Shown piece after piece: positions 43,635 through 57,111 of a stretch of DNA of 64,000 bases (the stretch's first letter is position 1; each line of letters begins with the position of its first letter). The translations under genes were made by a program, and so were the position numbers. The stretch covers positions 1,116,001-1,180,000 of the forward strand of contig JANVFP010000001.1 in NCBI GenBank assembly GCA_027919835.1, in the 5' to 3' direction. The DNA is from Lentinula raphanica. Its lineage: Eukaryota > Basidiomycota > Agaricomycetes > Agaricales > Omphalotaceae. A model generated the notes under the pieces. It saw nothing but the letters and a program-made list of their open reading frames with translations, did not search any database and was not told where the DNA came from.

Positions 43635-45218
43635 CTAACAAATTTCTCTAACACCATCCAATCCACCGACCAACTTGCGACAAACCTCTAACCTCTCCTT
43701 CCGTCTTTCATCCACAGCTCCTCCAGCACCAACAGCTCGATCCCACCAAGTATACGTATCAGCACCTGCAGCAGCTGCCACAGTGCGCCATTCACCCTTG
43801 TAAAAGTCCCGAAGTTTCCTCGGACTGCCACCTTTTGCTTTAGAGAATAACGCTTGTGATTCAGACGTCCAAGTCGGAGGCGGGTTGGTAGGCGAATACT
43901 TTCTCTGTCCCTCGGAAGATAGATCCGAAGTCTTATCTTGACTCGAGACCTCCCAAGGATGCACAGACACGCCGTTCGTGGCCATCAACACCGCAGGCGG
44001 GACGGTTATCCGTCCTAGCTTGAAACAAACGCGGGAAACACAGACGGTATGCAGAGTGTACCCATCCTCAACGCCGTCCGTTAGAAGACGGGATGTCACG
44101 GCAGCGTCGAATTTTCGGACTTGGTCTGCAGCAGCCACAGGTGGAAGTCCGTGAGTACCGGATTGGGATGAGGGGAGAGGTGTATTGGTGTCTGAGGGCT
44201 CTATTTTGTCGGTGATAGGGGCGTGGAACAAAGTTGTCATAGCTGGAGTGGTGCCCTCTGGTGCTGGGCGCGAAGGGGACTTTGAATTCTTGCCCTTCGC
44301 ATTTTTGTTCTTCGTGACAAATCGACCAACGACGTACATCTACAACCATAGAACCGGAAATGTGAAAAGAGTAATCAAATGAGAGAACGAAAATCTTACC
44401 CATTTCTCGTCCCATGCACCAATAGTCAGCCGAAGCTCATATTTTGCAAACACTGGGAGTTCTCGGATGAAGTGGAAGTGGGTAGCTAGATCTGATTGTC
44501 AGAAGGAGTTGATGTTCGGATAATAGATAGCACCCACAGGCGAGTGGAATAACACCTCCAACGCGGAGGAACTGAGGGAATAGCTCCATAGCCGCTTTCA
44601 TTCGAGCACAGTCAAGAACCTGAGAAGCATTACAGCGTGTTAGCTCAGTCATGTCAGCTTTCTGGACAACGAACCTTGGGATAAGACGAGTTACTCATGT
44701 GCAGATTGAAATCACTTTCATCGAGCGCTTGGATAGACGATTAGTACTGGGATTATAACACATACCGCAAAACAATAGTACTTACTGACCCAGGATTTGT
44801 ACCGAGTCTCAAACTCGAACGGGTGAGAACCAACAGGGGTTATGGACTCTAGCCATTTCTCCATCCTCATTTCCATTCCTTCTTTCCTCTGTTTCCCGCT
44901 CGTTCCTGCTAACGCCCAGAGACTCTGCGTCCGAGCGACGAGATACTGCAGTCTGACCTTCGTGACAGGCCAGAATATACGCCAATGCCATCCACCTGGT
45001 ATTGCCCGTACATTGAGTAGCAAGATTAGGAAGAGAAGAGCTTTGAAGATGAATCGAAGAGAATTAGAGATTCGAGTAATTCGGGGTAACCAGTTACGAA
45101 TGACATTGGAGGATTGCGCAGAGGATAAGATGCCAGGTAAAGATAGGATCGCAGCGAGGGCGCGAGCTTGTGTTTGAAGCTGGAAAGCAGTACTTCTACC
45201 TGGTACGGCTGCAATCAT
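43635..45218 (-). CDS. THEM6-like hot-dog thioesterase family protein
   Basis: Starts MIAAVPGRSTAFQLQTQARA; a hydrophobic segment FIFKALLFLILLLNVRAIPG at about residue 60 probably anchors it in a membrane. The hot-dog domain follows: TRYKSWVTLDESDFNLHMSN, then SSYPKVLDCARMKAAMELFP, then GVIPLATHFHF-type sequence, then ELPVFAKYELRLTIGAWDEK. The motif D.NLHMSNS.Y.K.LD.AR is the THEM6/4HBT-like signature. A Ser/Pro-rich insert follows, then a tail with a conserved RKLVGGLDGVREI end. Four introns all keep frame. Fungal relatives include cluster thioesterases, but no biosynthetic genes are nearby. Confidence 0.82.
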
Positions 45219-46846
45219 CGCTCAAGTTGCATTAAGATGTGCGGTTCAACTTGCAGTGTAGTGTATATGTTGCAACTTGCGGGTGTCGCGGATGATTTCA
45301 GAATTTCACATGCAATTGATAAGGGCACGTGTCTACGGCCCGTGAGGACCCGGATTTTAGACGCCGACTCATTTTTTGGTTGCCACAGGTTGCCACTGCC
45401 GTTACCATTGCCTCTTTTCAGCTCTCTTCTATGCTCGTGTTCTTCATGAGTCTTCAGTGACTTCCTACAATGAGCTGGAAATCAAGTACTCAAACTCAAG
45501 CTCAGGCCCAATGCTGTACTCAAAGATATACCTCAAGTGAGCCCAAGTGTCTATACTTGGAGCGTGCACCGTCGACGCGTCAACATTCAATCGCTCCATT
45601 GGCAACAAAAGGCTTACCGCCTCGGATTGACGGCGACAACGGGCTGTACGAAGAGAAGGCTCCGTTCAGCAAGGAACCGGAATGTTATCAATCTCCTGGT
45701 ATACGCACCTCCGTCAAATGATATCGAACATCGCTCGTGATTTATCAGTGCTGCGAAACGGCTATCGCAATGAATCTAATTGGAAGTTTCAAGTCATCCC
45801 ACCTTCCTCCATATCCATCTCCTGATATTCCGGACAACATTTCCAATGACATGGTCTGTACTAATCAATCCAAATATACGATGAGTTCCTGACAGTTTTA
45901 TACCACAGGTCTTATCTTGAATTCCCTACGACGGTGTCCTATCGTATCCCATTGGCGTTGAAAGTGCTCCGATGCAAGACGAGTCTTCGCGGCTCCTAGC
46001 TCCCTTGCAAGCCAGGCACCTTCATACTACATAGGCACACCGGTCAATGTCGATCGATACGAGAAATAGAGACTCCACTCAGAAAATCACGACGCTGGAT
46101 TCATGAATGCCTCAGACTTGGCTACCACCGCTAATAATAAATCCCTCGTCTTTGAATTACTCGGAAAGCATACATAGCTATAAGCTGAGCGTTGCTGAGC
46201 TATACTTGGCATAACTCTGTTCCAGAAATGCGCCAGACAAGACCTCAAGACATATCTTCAAACTTCTCTATGTAGGAACCATCAGAGGTTGCGACTTCAT
46301 AGGAACACGGAAGACCTGACGCGGATCATGGTTTCCCTATACGGATGGATACTCATCTTTTCTTTGGAAGTGTATATGCTCTCACCCAAATATCTAATCT
46401 TTTTTTATCCTTCAAACCTCCTTCTTTCTCGCACTCAAAGCTGATAGAAAGCTAGAAGGCTCAGAAGACGTAATGTGCAAGGCATGTATACAGGCAGTGA
46501 AAGCGAGAAAGCGAGCACAAATCTCAAGTCCGATGTCTCCTAGTGTTCCCCACGGACTGGTTTGGCACAGCGACGGATCGTTGCGAATTATGCATCTTTG
46601 CAATCATCGGTATACCTCCTCATCATCCTATGTTCCTCGTGCTCGTCTGATCGACAAAACCTGTGCAGGCGCTTTAAACGAAGATTTCACGGAAAACTAT
46701 AAAGAGAAGCGAACGAGAGCTTTGGATTTCCCGTCGGACTCGTTTCTGTTCGCACTCCCTGCCTTCTTTTTAGTAAGTAAGATCTTTCCTTTCTTTGACG
46801 CATCCTAATGCCCGGCTTAGACCACGACCAGAGCAAGACAGGCATC
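45219..46846. other. Intergenic
   Basis: No gene recognised. Frames at 45470-45740 are short, overlap in two frames and have no domain. A pseudogene beyond recognition is possible. Confidence 0.45.
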
Positions 46847-48074
46847 ATGCGAGTCTTGACCTTTGCCGCCTACGTTCTGAGTGCAACCGTCTGCGCGCAA
46901 GCCAGCCCCATCTTTGGACAATCCAAACCGGACACAGACCTCAAAAACCTCAAAAACATATTCGCGGAAGGGAAAATCAAACCAAAGGTATTCATAATCG
47001 ACATGGTATGTGTATGTCCTACATGTTCTGCATCGTGTAGACTGAACATTTTCCATGTGCTAGTTCTCGTCAGAGGCAAAAATCTGGTACAATATCCCCG
47101 AATTCAACGTTCTTGAACGTAACATCACCGTTCCCGGCTTCTCCCCGTTGTTCCCCGACGCGCACTGTACCCAAGACGGTTCGATCTGTCAAGTGGTCAC
47201 TGGCGAAGCTGAAATAAACGCCGCCTCAACTATGTCCGCACTAGCCTTCTCCAGTTTATTCGACCTCACTACAACTTATTTCCTCATCGCTGGCATTGCC
47301 GGTGTAAACCCGAAAGTAGCAACGATAGGCGATGTAACCTTTGCGCGTTACGCTGTCCAGGTTGCACTCCAATATGAATTCGATGCACGCGAGATACCGG
47401 CTAGTTTCAACACAGGCTATGTCCCCCAGGGTGCAACGGCTCCCGATCAGTACCCCACGAGTATCTATGGAACCGAGGTTTTCGAGGTGAATACAGCTCT
47501 GAGGACACTCGCCGTGGCGTTCGCGAAGAACGCGACGCTAAACGACACCGAGGCAACACAAGAAATGCGTAACCTGTACGGGACCAATTCTGCTTTTGGA
47601 CCTGGCGGTTCTTCTGGACCCTCGGTGAGAGAATGCGACACTGCCACGTCCGACGTGTATTTCTCTGGAACCCTCCTCAGCGAGGCGTTCGAGAATACCA
47701 CGACTCTCTTCACGAACGGGACCGGCGTATACTGCACTACCCAACAGGAGGACAACGCGACACTGGAAGTCCTCATGCGCGCGACTTTGGCCAACCTAAC
47801 CGACTTTTCACGTATCATTATTATGCGCACCGCGTCTGACTTTGACAGACCGTATGATGGAGAGAGCGCCGCCGATAATCTGTTTGGAGACACCCCTGGA
47901 TATCATCCTGCGGTGAAGAATATCTATCTCGCCGGGGTTCGTGTGGTTGAGGGAATTGTAGCCGGGTGGGGTGAAACGTTTGAGAAAGGTGTGAAGGCCG
48001 ACAATTACATTGGAGACATACTTGGATCTCTAGGAGGCGTTCCCGACTTTGGTCCTGGGACCAGCAGCGAGTAA
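46847..48074 (+). CDS. NUP: Purine nucleoside permease (NUP family), secreted or wall-associated
   Basis: Related to Candida NUP and PNP-like hydrolases; it handles purine nucleosides at the cell surface. The start at 46847 gives a clean signal peptide, MRVLTFAAYVLSATVCAQAS. An ATG 39 nt upstream would spoil it. One 60-nt intron after KVFIIDM joins FSSEAKIWY. Conserved motifs are GFSPLFPDAHC, QVVTGEAEINAASTMSAL, YFLIAGIAGVNPKVATIGDV and FARYAVQVALQYE. The C-terminal part has MRTASDFDRPYDGESAADNL and LAGVRVVEGIVAGWGETFEK. Many N-glycosylation sequons lie in the middle. Full length, intact. Confidence 0.9.
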
Positions 48075-48506
48075 TGGGCGGAGAACGCTCGATGAACACG
48101 GACAGAACTCGTTATCTATACTTAAAATATACCTTGCTGTACATTCTCTTTGTTGTACTTGTCGGACTTATCTGTACATCTTCATACCTGTTGTAGGTAA
48201 TAGGTTATTAGTGGGGGTTGCTCTATCTCAATTGGAGTCGTTAGCTCTTTTCCATTTTCATGTTCCACTTCACGATTTCCAGTCCTGGTCTCCTCGGAGC
48301 TAGAGAACATCTGCCTGAACGTCGTGGTTGGATGGGATTTGGTCAAAAGCCGAGCGTGTCTCAGGTTCTGGGCATACAACACGGTGGATAGAGAATGCCA
48401 TTAATTTGCGAACTGATTTCTACACGAGGAGCTGAAACCGATTGAACAACCCCTTTAAACTACAGTCATAGAACACGAAGCGAAATATATCAAGGAAATA
48501 GAAAGG
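48075..48506. other. Convergent 3' region
   Basis: Lies between the ends of the nucleoside permease and Old Yellow Enzyme genes. No gene seen. Confidence 0.5.
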
Positions 48507-49848
<1,342 letters not shown>

Positions 49849-51615
49849 GACTGATTGTAGTCCGAGGCTCACTTGAAAGACCTGGTTGAAGATAAGGACG
49901 CTAGGCCCTTGAGGATGGACCTAGGAGCAGTATTAGTAAAGGTCTTTTCTCAGGAAGTGCGAGAATCACATAATGAGCATGGGTAAGAAAAACCGGTTGT
50001 GCAATACCATCCAACCTTATCCAGCGCGCCGATGTATCAGCATCGTTGAGTTCAGTTCGGCGTCAGTGGTAGTCGCTCAGCCAAAGGCTGACAATATGGC
50101 AGTGATATTGCGAATCGATGACCTCTTATATTTCACAGCGAGTACCCTGTGATACCATAGATCGAATCAAGTCCCGATATGGTTTGATTCTCATGGAAAT
50201 TTAGTACAACACTTGCAATGATTCTGAGCCTCAGGATGAGTAACCGGCGCATTCAAGTGACAGAGAAAAATCTGGAGCTGACTCCTGAGCAATGGTGGGG
50301 AACGTATTTCCCTATCGGCGGAGAAATATGAATATGTAGACAGACAGACACATTCTTGCTTCGACCGCAGGATGGCGACGCGATGCAACTAGAGTGGACC
50401 TAGCACATGCAAGGAAAGGTAGAACTATGGCTCGATTATATTTGAAGCGGGAGTCTAAACCAAACACGGGAGAACCATTAGAATGAACGCAGTGTCAGTA
50501 CGGCTTTTCGTCCCCATACTGAGAGTGAACGGCCATGGAACTCACCGATACCACTCATTATAATGAAGCTTGTTCAACATTGCGCGACGACAATAAGGTC
50601 TTAGTCTACTCTATGCCCAATGACATACTCTTGAAGCTTGAAGCTTGAAGTCTGGCAGTGACATTTCCCGTCTCGACCACCCTGAGCTTAAATGAGGAAA
50701 ATATACATAGTTGCGGCAGGTCGGAGGCAGGCAATCTCATGTCGAGAATGATTGATGAGGGGACGCCCGAACGTTCTGCTAACCAACCATTGAACATGCA
50801 CATGAGTGAGCGGTGGTGTTGACGCGTCTGAATAGGTCTGAATGGTGACCATGATCAGTGAGGACACTTACATTTGAAGACGTCATTGGAGCACCTTAGA
50901 AATGAGAACGCAGGAGAAAACATATTAGCAAACTTCGCTCTTCTTCGTTAATGGAATATTCAAATTGTTCCTTGACTCTTCAGCTTGAGGGCGCTTTTTC
51001 GGAATACAGTTTCACTCTCTGGTATCCTTGTGCAAAACAGGCTGAAAACTCTATCCCAGCTACGTTTTCCCAAGAGTTCATATCAAAAGTCACCATGTGC
51101 TCTGGAGTAGTTTAGATGAGTTTAGATCAATCCATCCCGCTGATATTGAAAAATATCGGGATTGGACGAATGCACCGGTCTTCATAGCAGACGTACCATT
51201 CGCCAGAGTAGGTAGCAGGTCTTGATGGTGAATATCGACTTGCGCGAAAAGGTGGCGAGTCATTGTATGTGCATGCAAAGGCGTCGTTCATGGAAGTTGA
51301 AGAGAAACAGCTTTGACCTTGTACGAGTTTACATAAGGAAGTGCCGGTCCAGGCCGGTCCTTTACCGAATTCACCACTTTTTGTTCCTGACCACAACCAT
51401 TCACTGCAAAAGAGCTTATACATTCACTCCGAAATCAAACACAATTTGGACATCTGAGATGCGTTGAACACGAAGGCATCAAGTAATGGGGCCCCATGAC
51501 TTCCCCGGACCTTCGCATGATGCATGAGAAGCTCTATAAAATGACCAGCCCAGCTTTTCATTCAGCTGCTCTCCCCAGCTTTCTTCGTAGTGCTTAATTC
51601 AAGAAAAGCATCATA
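49849..51615. other. Intergenic
   Basis: Divergent promoter region between Old Yellow Enzyme (minus) and the sugar transporter (plus). No gene recognised. A direct repeat, CTTGAAG CTTGAAG CTTGAAG at 50631-50651, and a TATA-like CTATAAAA at 51534-51541 before the transporter are visible. Confidence 0.5.
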
Positions 51616-53960
51616 ATGGGTAAAGGGGTAAGATAATGCTCGTCTGTGCGCTTTGCTTTTCTCGTCTTGACTCTTTCTCTTTAGTACAGCGCAGCCATTG
51701 CTTCGAATCCCGTACGTTTGATCGCTGGCTGATCTGTGTTGACCCCCCATGAACGCTACTTGCAGTACATCGTAGGCTCGTTCGCATGTATCGGTGGTGG
51801 TCTCTTTGGTCTGGACATCTCGTCTATGTCCGGAGTGCTGACTGTAAGTCTCGGCTTACCTTGTCTTGAGTCAATAGTAAACGCAACACCAAAATCAGAA
51901 TCCATACTACTTGAGGGAATTTCACAATGTGAATTTTTTCGTTTTTCTGATAATGAATTGTAATCTCACCTTGGAACTGACTAGCCTGGTTCTTCTGCCC
52001 AAGGCGCCATCGTTGCCGCGATGCCTGCTGGTTCCTTCGTTGGAGCTCTGGCCGTCACCCAACTCGCTGACAAGCTTGGCCGTAGAAAAACGATCATGCT
52101 CTCCAGTATAATCTGGGTGATCGGGTCTATCCTACAATGTGCCTCTGTAGTACGTCGTGTTTTCTCTCTGTCCAACGTATCTCGAGTGCATGTTAATCTT
52201 CACAAAGAACCGAGGCATGCTTGTTGTTGGTCGTATCATTTCCGGCTTGTCTATTGGTATTGCCTCTACGATTGTCCCTATCTACCAGTCCGAAATCACT
52301 GCTCCTGCCATCCGAGGCCGTATGGTTTCTCTGCAACAATGGTAAGTACTAACACTACATTCAAAGTGAAAATTATACTGACGCCCGCAAAGGTCCATTA
52401 CATGGGGTATCCTCATCCAATATTTCATCCAGTTCGGTTCTTCGTACATCAACGGCGTCGCATCTTTCCGTCTTCCTTGGGGACTACAAATGATACCTGC
52501 AATCGTTTTATTCTTTGGAATGCTCTACTTCCCTGAGAGTCCTCGTTGGTTAATGGATTGTGAAAGGCACGTTTGTTCTTGACCGTCTTCGATCGAGTCA
52601 TTCTCATCACTTCATCATAGAGATGAAGAAGCCTTGGAAATCTTGGCAGACGTGCATGGACATGGTGATAAGAATAATGAGTTGGTACAACTCGAATACG
52701 AGGAAATCAAACAACAGGTGCAGATCGATGTTTCCGACCTTTACTACATCGCTAAAGCTCAATCGCCATCCAGGTGCTGTTCGAGAGAAACGAGGGTGCA
52801 AAGTCATACCTTGATCTTTTGAAAGGCAACACACCTCGTCGCGTGTTCTTAGGAAGCACTCTCCAGATGTGGTCCCAACTTTCTGGAATGAACGTGATGA
52901 TGTCCGTTCATCAACGTTTGTTGGATTATTTGATTCTGACGTCTTGACACAGGTATTACATCGTATACGTTTTCCAAGGCTCTGGTTTGACGGGCATCAG
53001 AGTGAGCTTGATTGCTGCTGTAAGTTGAACCGCCTATGTCTCTGCCTAAAGCCGCTGAACAATGATTACATCCTTTTTGTGTCATGTATCAAAAGTCTGT
53101 CCAATACGTCTTGAATGTAGTGGCTACTATACCCGCCATCATATTCATCGACAAATGGGGGCGTCGTCCGATGATGATTCTCGGATCCTTGTTCATGGGC
53201 ATATTCTTGTACCTTGTCGGTGGACTGCAGGCTCGCTATGGTCACTGGGGTACTGTTGATGGTGCAGGTGAGGATTTCTTCTCGACAGTGCCATGTGTGT
53301 TATTGACAGTTTACTTCCATTGCAGCTGTATGGCTCATTACCGGACATGATGCCGCTACAAAGGGCATCATAGTTTGCTCGTATCTCTTTGTTTGTAGTT
53401 TCGCCGTGACCATGGGACCCATTTCTTGGACATATCCCGCTGAGATCGTGAGTCCTGCCGTGCTTTCGTTCAATGCAGCAGCTCTTAACATGATGATATC
53501 CAGTATTCACTCAAGACGCGTGGAAAAGCAGTATCTATCGCTACCGTATGTTTGCATCCCAGGGTTGTCAGTAATCTTTGCTCACTCTTCATATAGGCGA
53601 CCAACTGGATCTTCAACTTCGCTTTGGCCTGGGCTACTCCTCCAGGCTTTGCTAACATCGCCTGGAAGACCTATTTCGTCTTTGGAACCTTCAACTTCGC
53701 TGCGTGCATTCACTTCTTCTTCATGTTCCCCGAAACAGTTGGTAGAACACTTGAAGAAGTTGAGGACATCTTCAACGAAGGACATGTATTCGCGCCCTGG
53801 AAAATCGGAAAGCATACCGGCAAGAAGACATTGGCGGATGTTGCTGGTCAGACTAAGGAGGTGAGATCCCCTCTGTTCATCTCGATGTTGTTTAAACAAA
53901 CTGCTCACGCTCTTGTGCCTCCATTAGCAAAGCTCTATTGATGAGAAGGAGCATGTCTGA
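51616..53960 (+). CDS. MFS sugar transporter
   Basis: Twelve-helix proton-coupled sugar porter of the plasma membrane. Many short exons; the first two are tiny (MGKG, then YSAAIASNP). Motifs: GGGLFGLDISSMSGVL, AMPAGSFVGALAVTQLADKL followed by GRRKT, GRIISGLSIGIASTIVPIYQ, SEITAPAIRGRMVSLQQ, FPESPRWLMD after helix 6, then QLSGMNVMMYYIVYVF and DKWGRRPM in the second half. The PAE motif TYPAEI joins YSLKTRGKAVSIATATNWIF across an intron, and PETVGRTLEEVEDIF closes helix 12. The tail ends SSIDEKEHV. Complete and intact by eye. Confidence 0.92.
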
Positions 53961-54310
53961 TCATCCTATATTGTCCTCATTTCTGTTCGACGTTAGTCTA
54001 TGACAATAATGTTCCATGTATGTCAACTTTTGTACTTGTACACAGTAAGTAGTTTACATTTCTTCGAATTCGGAGAATGGTGTGCTTCAGTCTTGCGAGC
54101 GAACCTGATACTAAACCTTGTTCTCGGATCTGTGATTTAATATTATTGCAGATGCAACCTGAAGGAGGAAACATTATCAATGTAAACAGGTGGACTGACG
54201 CAAGCTCAGTACTCACAAATAGCCGGCGATCTCGTACAGGGGTCGTCACGAAACCAATACCTTATTTTAGCTTTGACCTTCAAACTCTAGCTTCAACATT
54301 GCATTCATAC

Positions 54311-56345
54311 TCAGGGTACATTCTCAATCATTTCCTCCTCCATTTTCTCCTGGCTGGCATCATCGACATCATCTTTTTGGTTGACAAAAGTCGGTATTGC
54401 TTCGATCATCACAGCATCGTCGTCCCCTCCTCCCTCTTCAAAGGCTGCCCTGTGTTTCTCAAACTCATGCCTGTGATGTTCGGGGCCAATAATGGTGACA
54501 ATTATTGTGAATGCTGCTACACATCCAATCAATATGCCTACAGTGTCGCCATGATGATGATGAGTTATCAACGTTGCAGAGGAGCTTGTGATAAGTACCT
54601 TGTACTTTTCCATAATCTGGGACAATTTTCTGTCCTGTCGGATTAGCACTACTGATGGGGACAGGAATAGTGGTCTTCAAATTGTTGCCGCCGACTGTCC
54701 AAAGGAAGATTTTGAACATGGGAAGCCTCGAGGATAGGTCATTGAAACTTACCGGCTTCTATCTGAGCACTTGCGCTAGACACCATGTTTCCCACTTGAT
54801 ACACCACGCCAGGAAAAGTTGCTCTGAAAGCAGGAGGTGATATTTCCGTAAGATGGATTGCCATCTGATGATTCAAGTTGTCTTGGTCACGAATCATCTG
54901 ACAATCCTGTCGAAGAAGTACTCACAACCCCCAGGATCCTTGTAATCCAAATTGGACACAGAATGCACCAATGGCCAAGCCGGCGAAGGTGGTAGGTAAA
55001 ATCCAAAGAGGGATGAATAAAGCACCGAGCAAAACAAACAGGATTAATGTAAGCCGGCGACCGATATGCTGGGAGACTGAGCCTGCGACGGCACCTCCCA
55101 ATATCGCACCCTATCGTATCATTGGGTGGATTAGTAAGTGCATAGAACACAGAAGTAAAGCCGGATACATACACAAAATCCAATTATCGTCATCAACGTT
55201 GCATCATGTGCAGAGAAACCCTTGGACGTTTGGATGTAAGTAGGATACAAGTCCTGCGAAGCATCATTCAGAGTTATATTGGCGGCCGAACTGTAGAGGG
55301 AAGGCCGCATTACCTGGGAACCATGCGAGAGGAAATTGAAACCTATACACGGATATCACCGCACATGCCAGGTTTGCGAAAGATCAATACCGACCAGTGG
55401 TGAAAACCACAGCATAAATGCACAGTATCCAATGTCTTTTCAGCATCTTCTTTGTCTCCTTCAAGAAGATTCGTGTTCTGCTCCAGCTGTCAGCTTTACG
55501 CCCTACCGATTCCTCGTGCATTCTTGCGTTAGCCCGAGCCAACAAAAAGACCTTGCTTTCCGGAAGACACAAACGAATACAAGCCGCAAAAGCACTGATA
55601 CCAGCTGCGCACCAGAATAGAGCTCTCCAAGAATGGGATTGCTCCGGTACTAGGTACAGGTTGATGATAGCTGCAATGAGGCAGCCTGCCGCGTATCCTT
55701 CTTGCAGGACTCCGCTTGCCAGACCGCGTGCTTCGACTGGAAGGTTTTCTAGACTGGTACTTGCGGCTAAGCCCCAGATTCCACCCATAGCGATCCCGAA
55801 AAGACTTCTCAGTATCAAGAACTGCGAATAAGTTTGAACGAAACCGGCCCCAAGTTCGAGACACGAGACGACAAGGAGATTGATGACTAGGGGGTACTTG
55901 CGCCCGAATCGATCTGATATTATACCGAGAAGAATTGCGCCCACCGAACGGAGTAGTAAAGTCAAAGTTATCGCACGAGTCTGTGAGGTGATGAAATGAA
56001 CATCAGCATTTCGAAGGCAGTAAGCCTGATGCATTAATTGGAACACATACAATGTCTGTTGTATCCCTTTGGAATTGAGCAGACAAGTTCGTGACACTCA
56101 ACGAAACTGAGTAAAAATCGATTGAATCGCAGGTCCATGCGAGCCATCTAAGAAATCGTATCAGCGTGAACAAACATCAAATAGAGCAGATTTTGATGCA
56201 ACCCTGTCCAGAATTCAGCCCACTGCCTGGCGTTCATGGCCAGTAGCACTTTTAGCAGAGGCTTCTGCTTTCTCGTATCATCTCGTCTGAGGATCAGGTT
56301 GTACACTGCGTTTGACCATAGAATCGACATTACTGGAGATGTCAT
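54311..56345 (-). CDS. JEN-type monocarboxylate/proton symporter
   Basis: MFS transporter of the sialate:H+ symporter type; JEN1 relatives import lactate, pyruvate or dicarboxylates. Start MTSPVMSILWSNAVYNLILR; the cytoplasmic stretch RRDDTRKQKPLL precedes helix 1 (WLAWTCDSIDFYSVSLSVTN). ITLTLLLRSVGAILLGIISD and RFGRKYPLVINLL follow. The family signature N..SH.SQD...T is present as NFLSHGSQDLYPTYIQT, split by an intron after GSQ. The end has a hydrophobic GILIGCVAAFTIIVTIIGPE and an acidic tail ending EMIENVP. It converges with the sugar transporter, 350 nt apart. All junctions examined keep frame. Confidence 0.9.
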
Positions 56346-57111
56346 TTGGAGTTGAAGGTCGACCGAAAATCTGCAGAGAACAGCATTAATATAGGAGGGA
56401 GGGAGACTAAACAAGACAGCTTACAAAGGATGGAGATTGAAGTGCAGACCTCAGTTCTCCCGTCCTCTGAAGTAGTGGCGTAGATAGAAATCCTATAGGG
56501 ATCTCTCAATGAGGGGTCAGCGTGACATCGAAGTGAACAAGTCTAGTCATCCGAACTCATCGACAGACACTCTCGTGAGAGCCAAGGAACTGAATATGCT
56601 GCTCCAGACATGGAGATTATTCGTGAACTGTCACTGCAGCCAACGATAGAAAAAATAACTTGATATAACAGTGCCTACCCTGTGATACAATAATGACAAC
56701 AGAGTCCGAGAAGTAAGTAAAAACGTCGACCTGTAATCCTGTAATCTGTAATTATGCAACGAGCGAATCGCTTTACAAAGGCTTGGAAGATAAGGGGAGC
56801 TCACATTGGCATTGATCATGCGCCCGAGTAACGAAATCAAGAAAAGAGGTTCATGAACCAAAAGATCATAGCCCCGTCCTTGTTCATGCTGCCACGGCCC
56901 ACGAGGTCACGAGAGGGGTGGCCCTGGTCAGGTCAAGAATAATCGCTGGCCCATTCGATAACCGGATGTTCAAACAAAGATGAGAACAGGTTGAAAATGC
57001 ATCGATGAACATATTTGGCGACATTGCAAATAAGGATGGCGCAAGGTGGAGACAGGACGATTGATCCACTTTGAGGAAAGGAATTGGGGATACCATGACC
57101 CCACAATCCTT
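56346..57111. other. Intergenic
   Basis: Promoter of the JEN-like gene and 3' flank of the Atg13 gene. No gene seen. Confidence 0.5.

Noticed and set aside
45470..45740. Two overlapping frames of 67-83 codons
   Set aside because: No domain, no start context, and both frames are interrupted soon after.
46808..46846. Upstream start for the nucleoside permease
   Set aside because: It would place 13 charged and polar residues before an otherwise perfect signal peptide.
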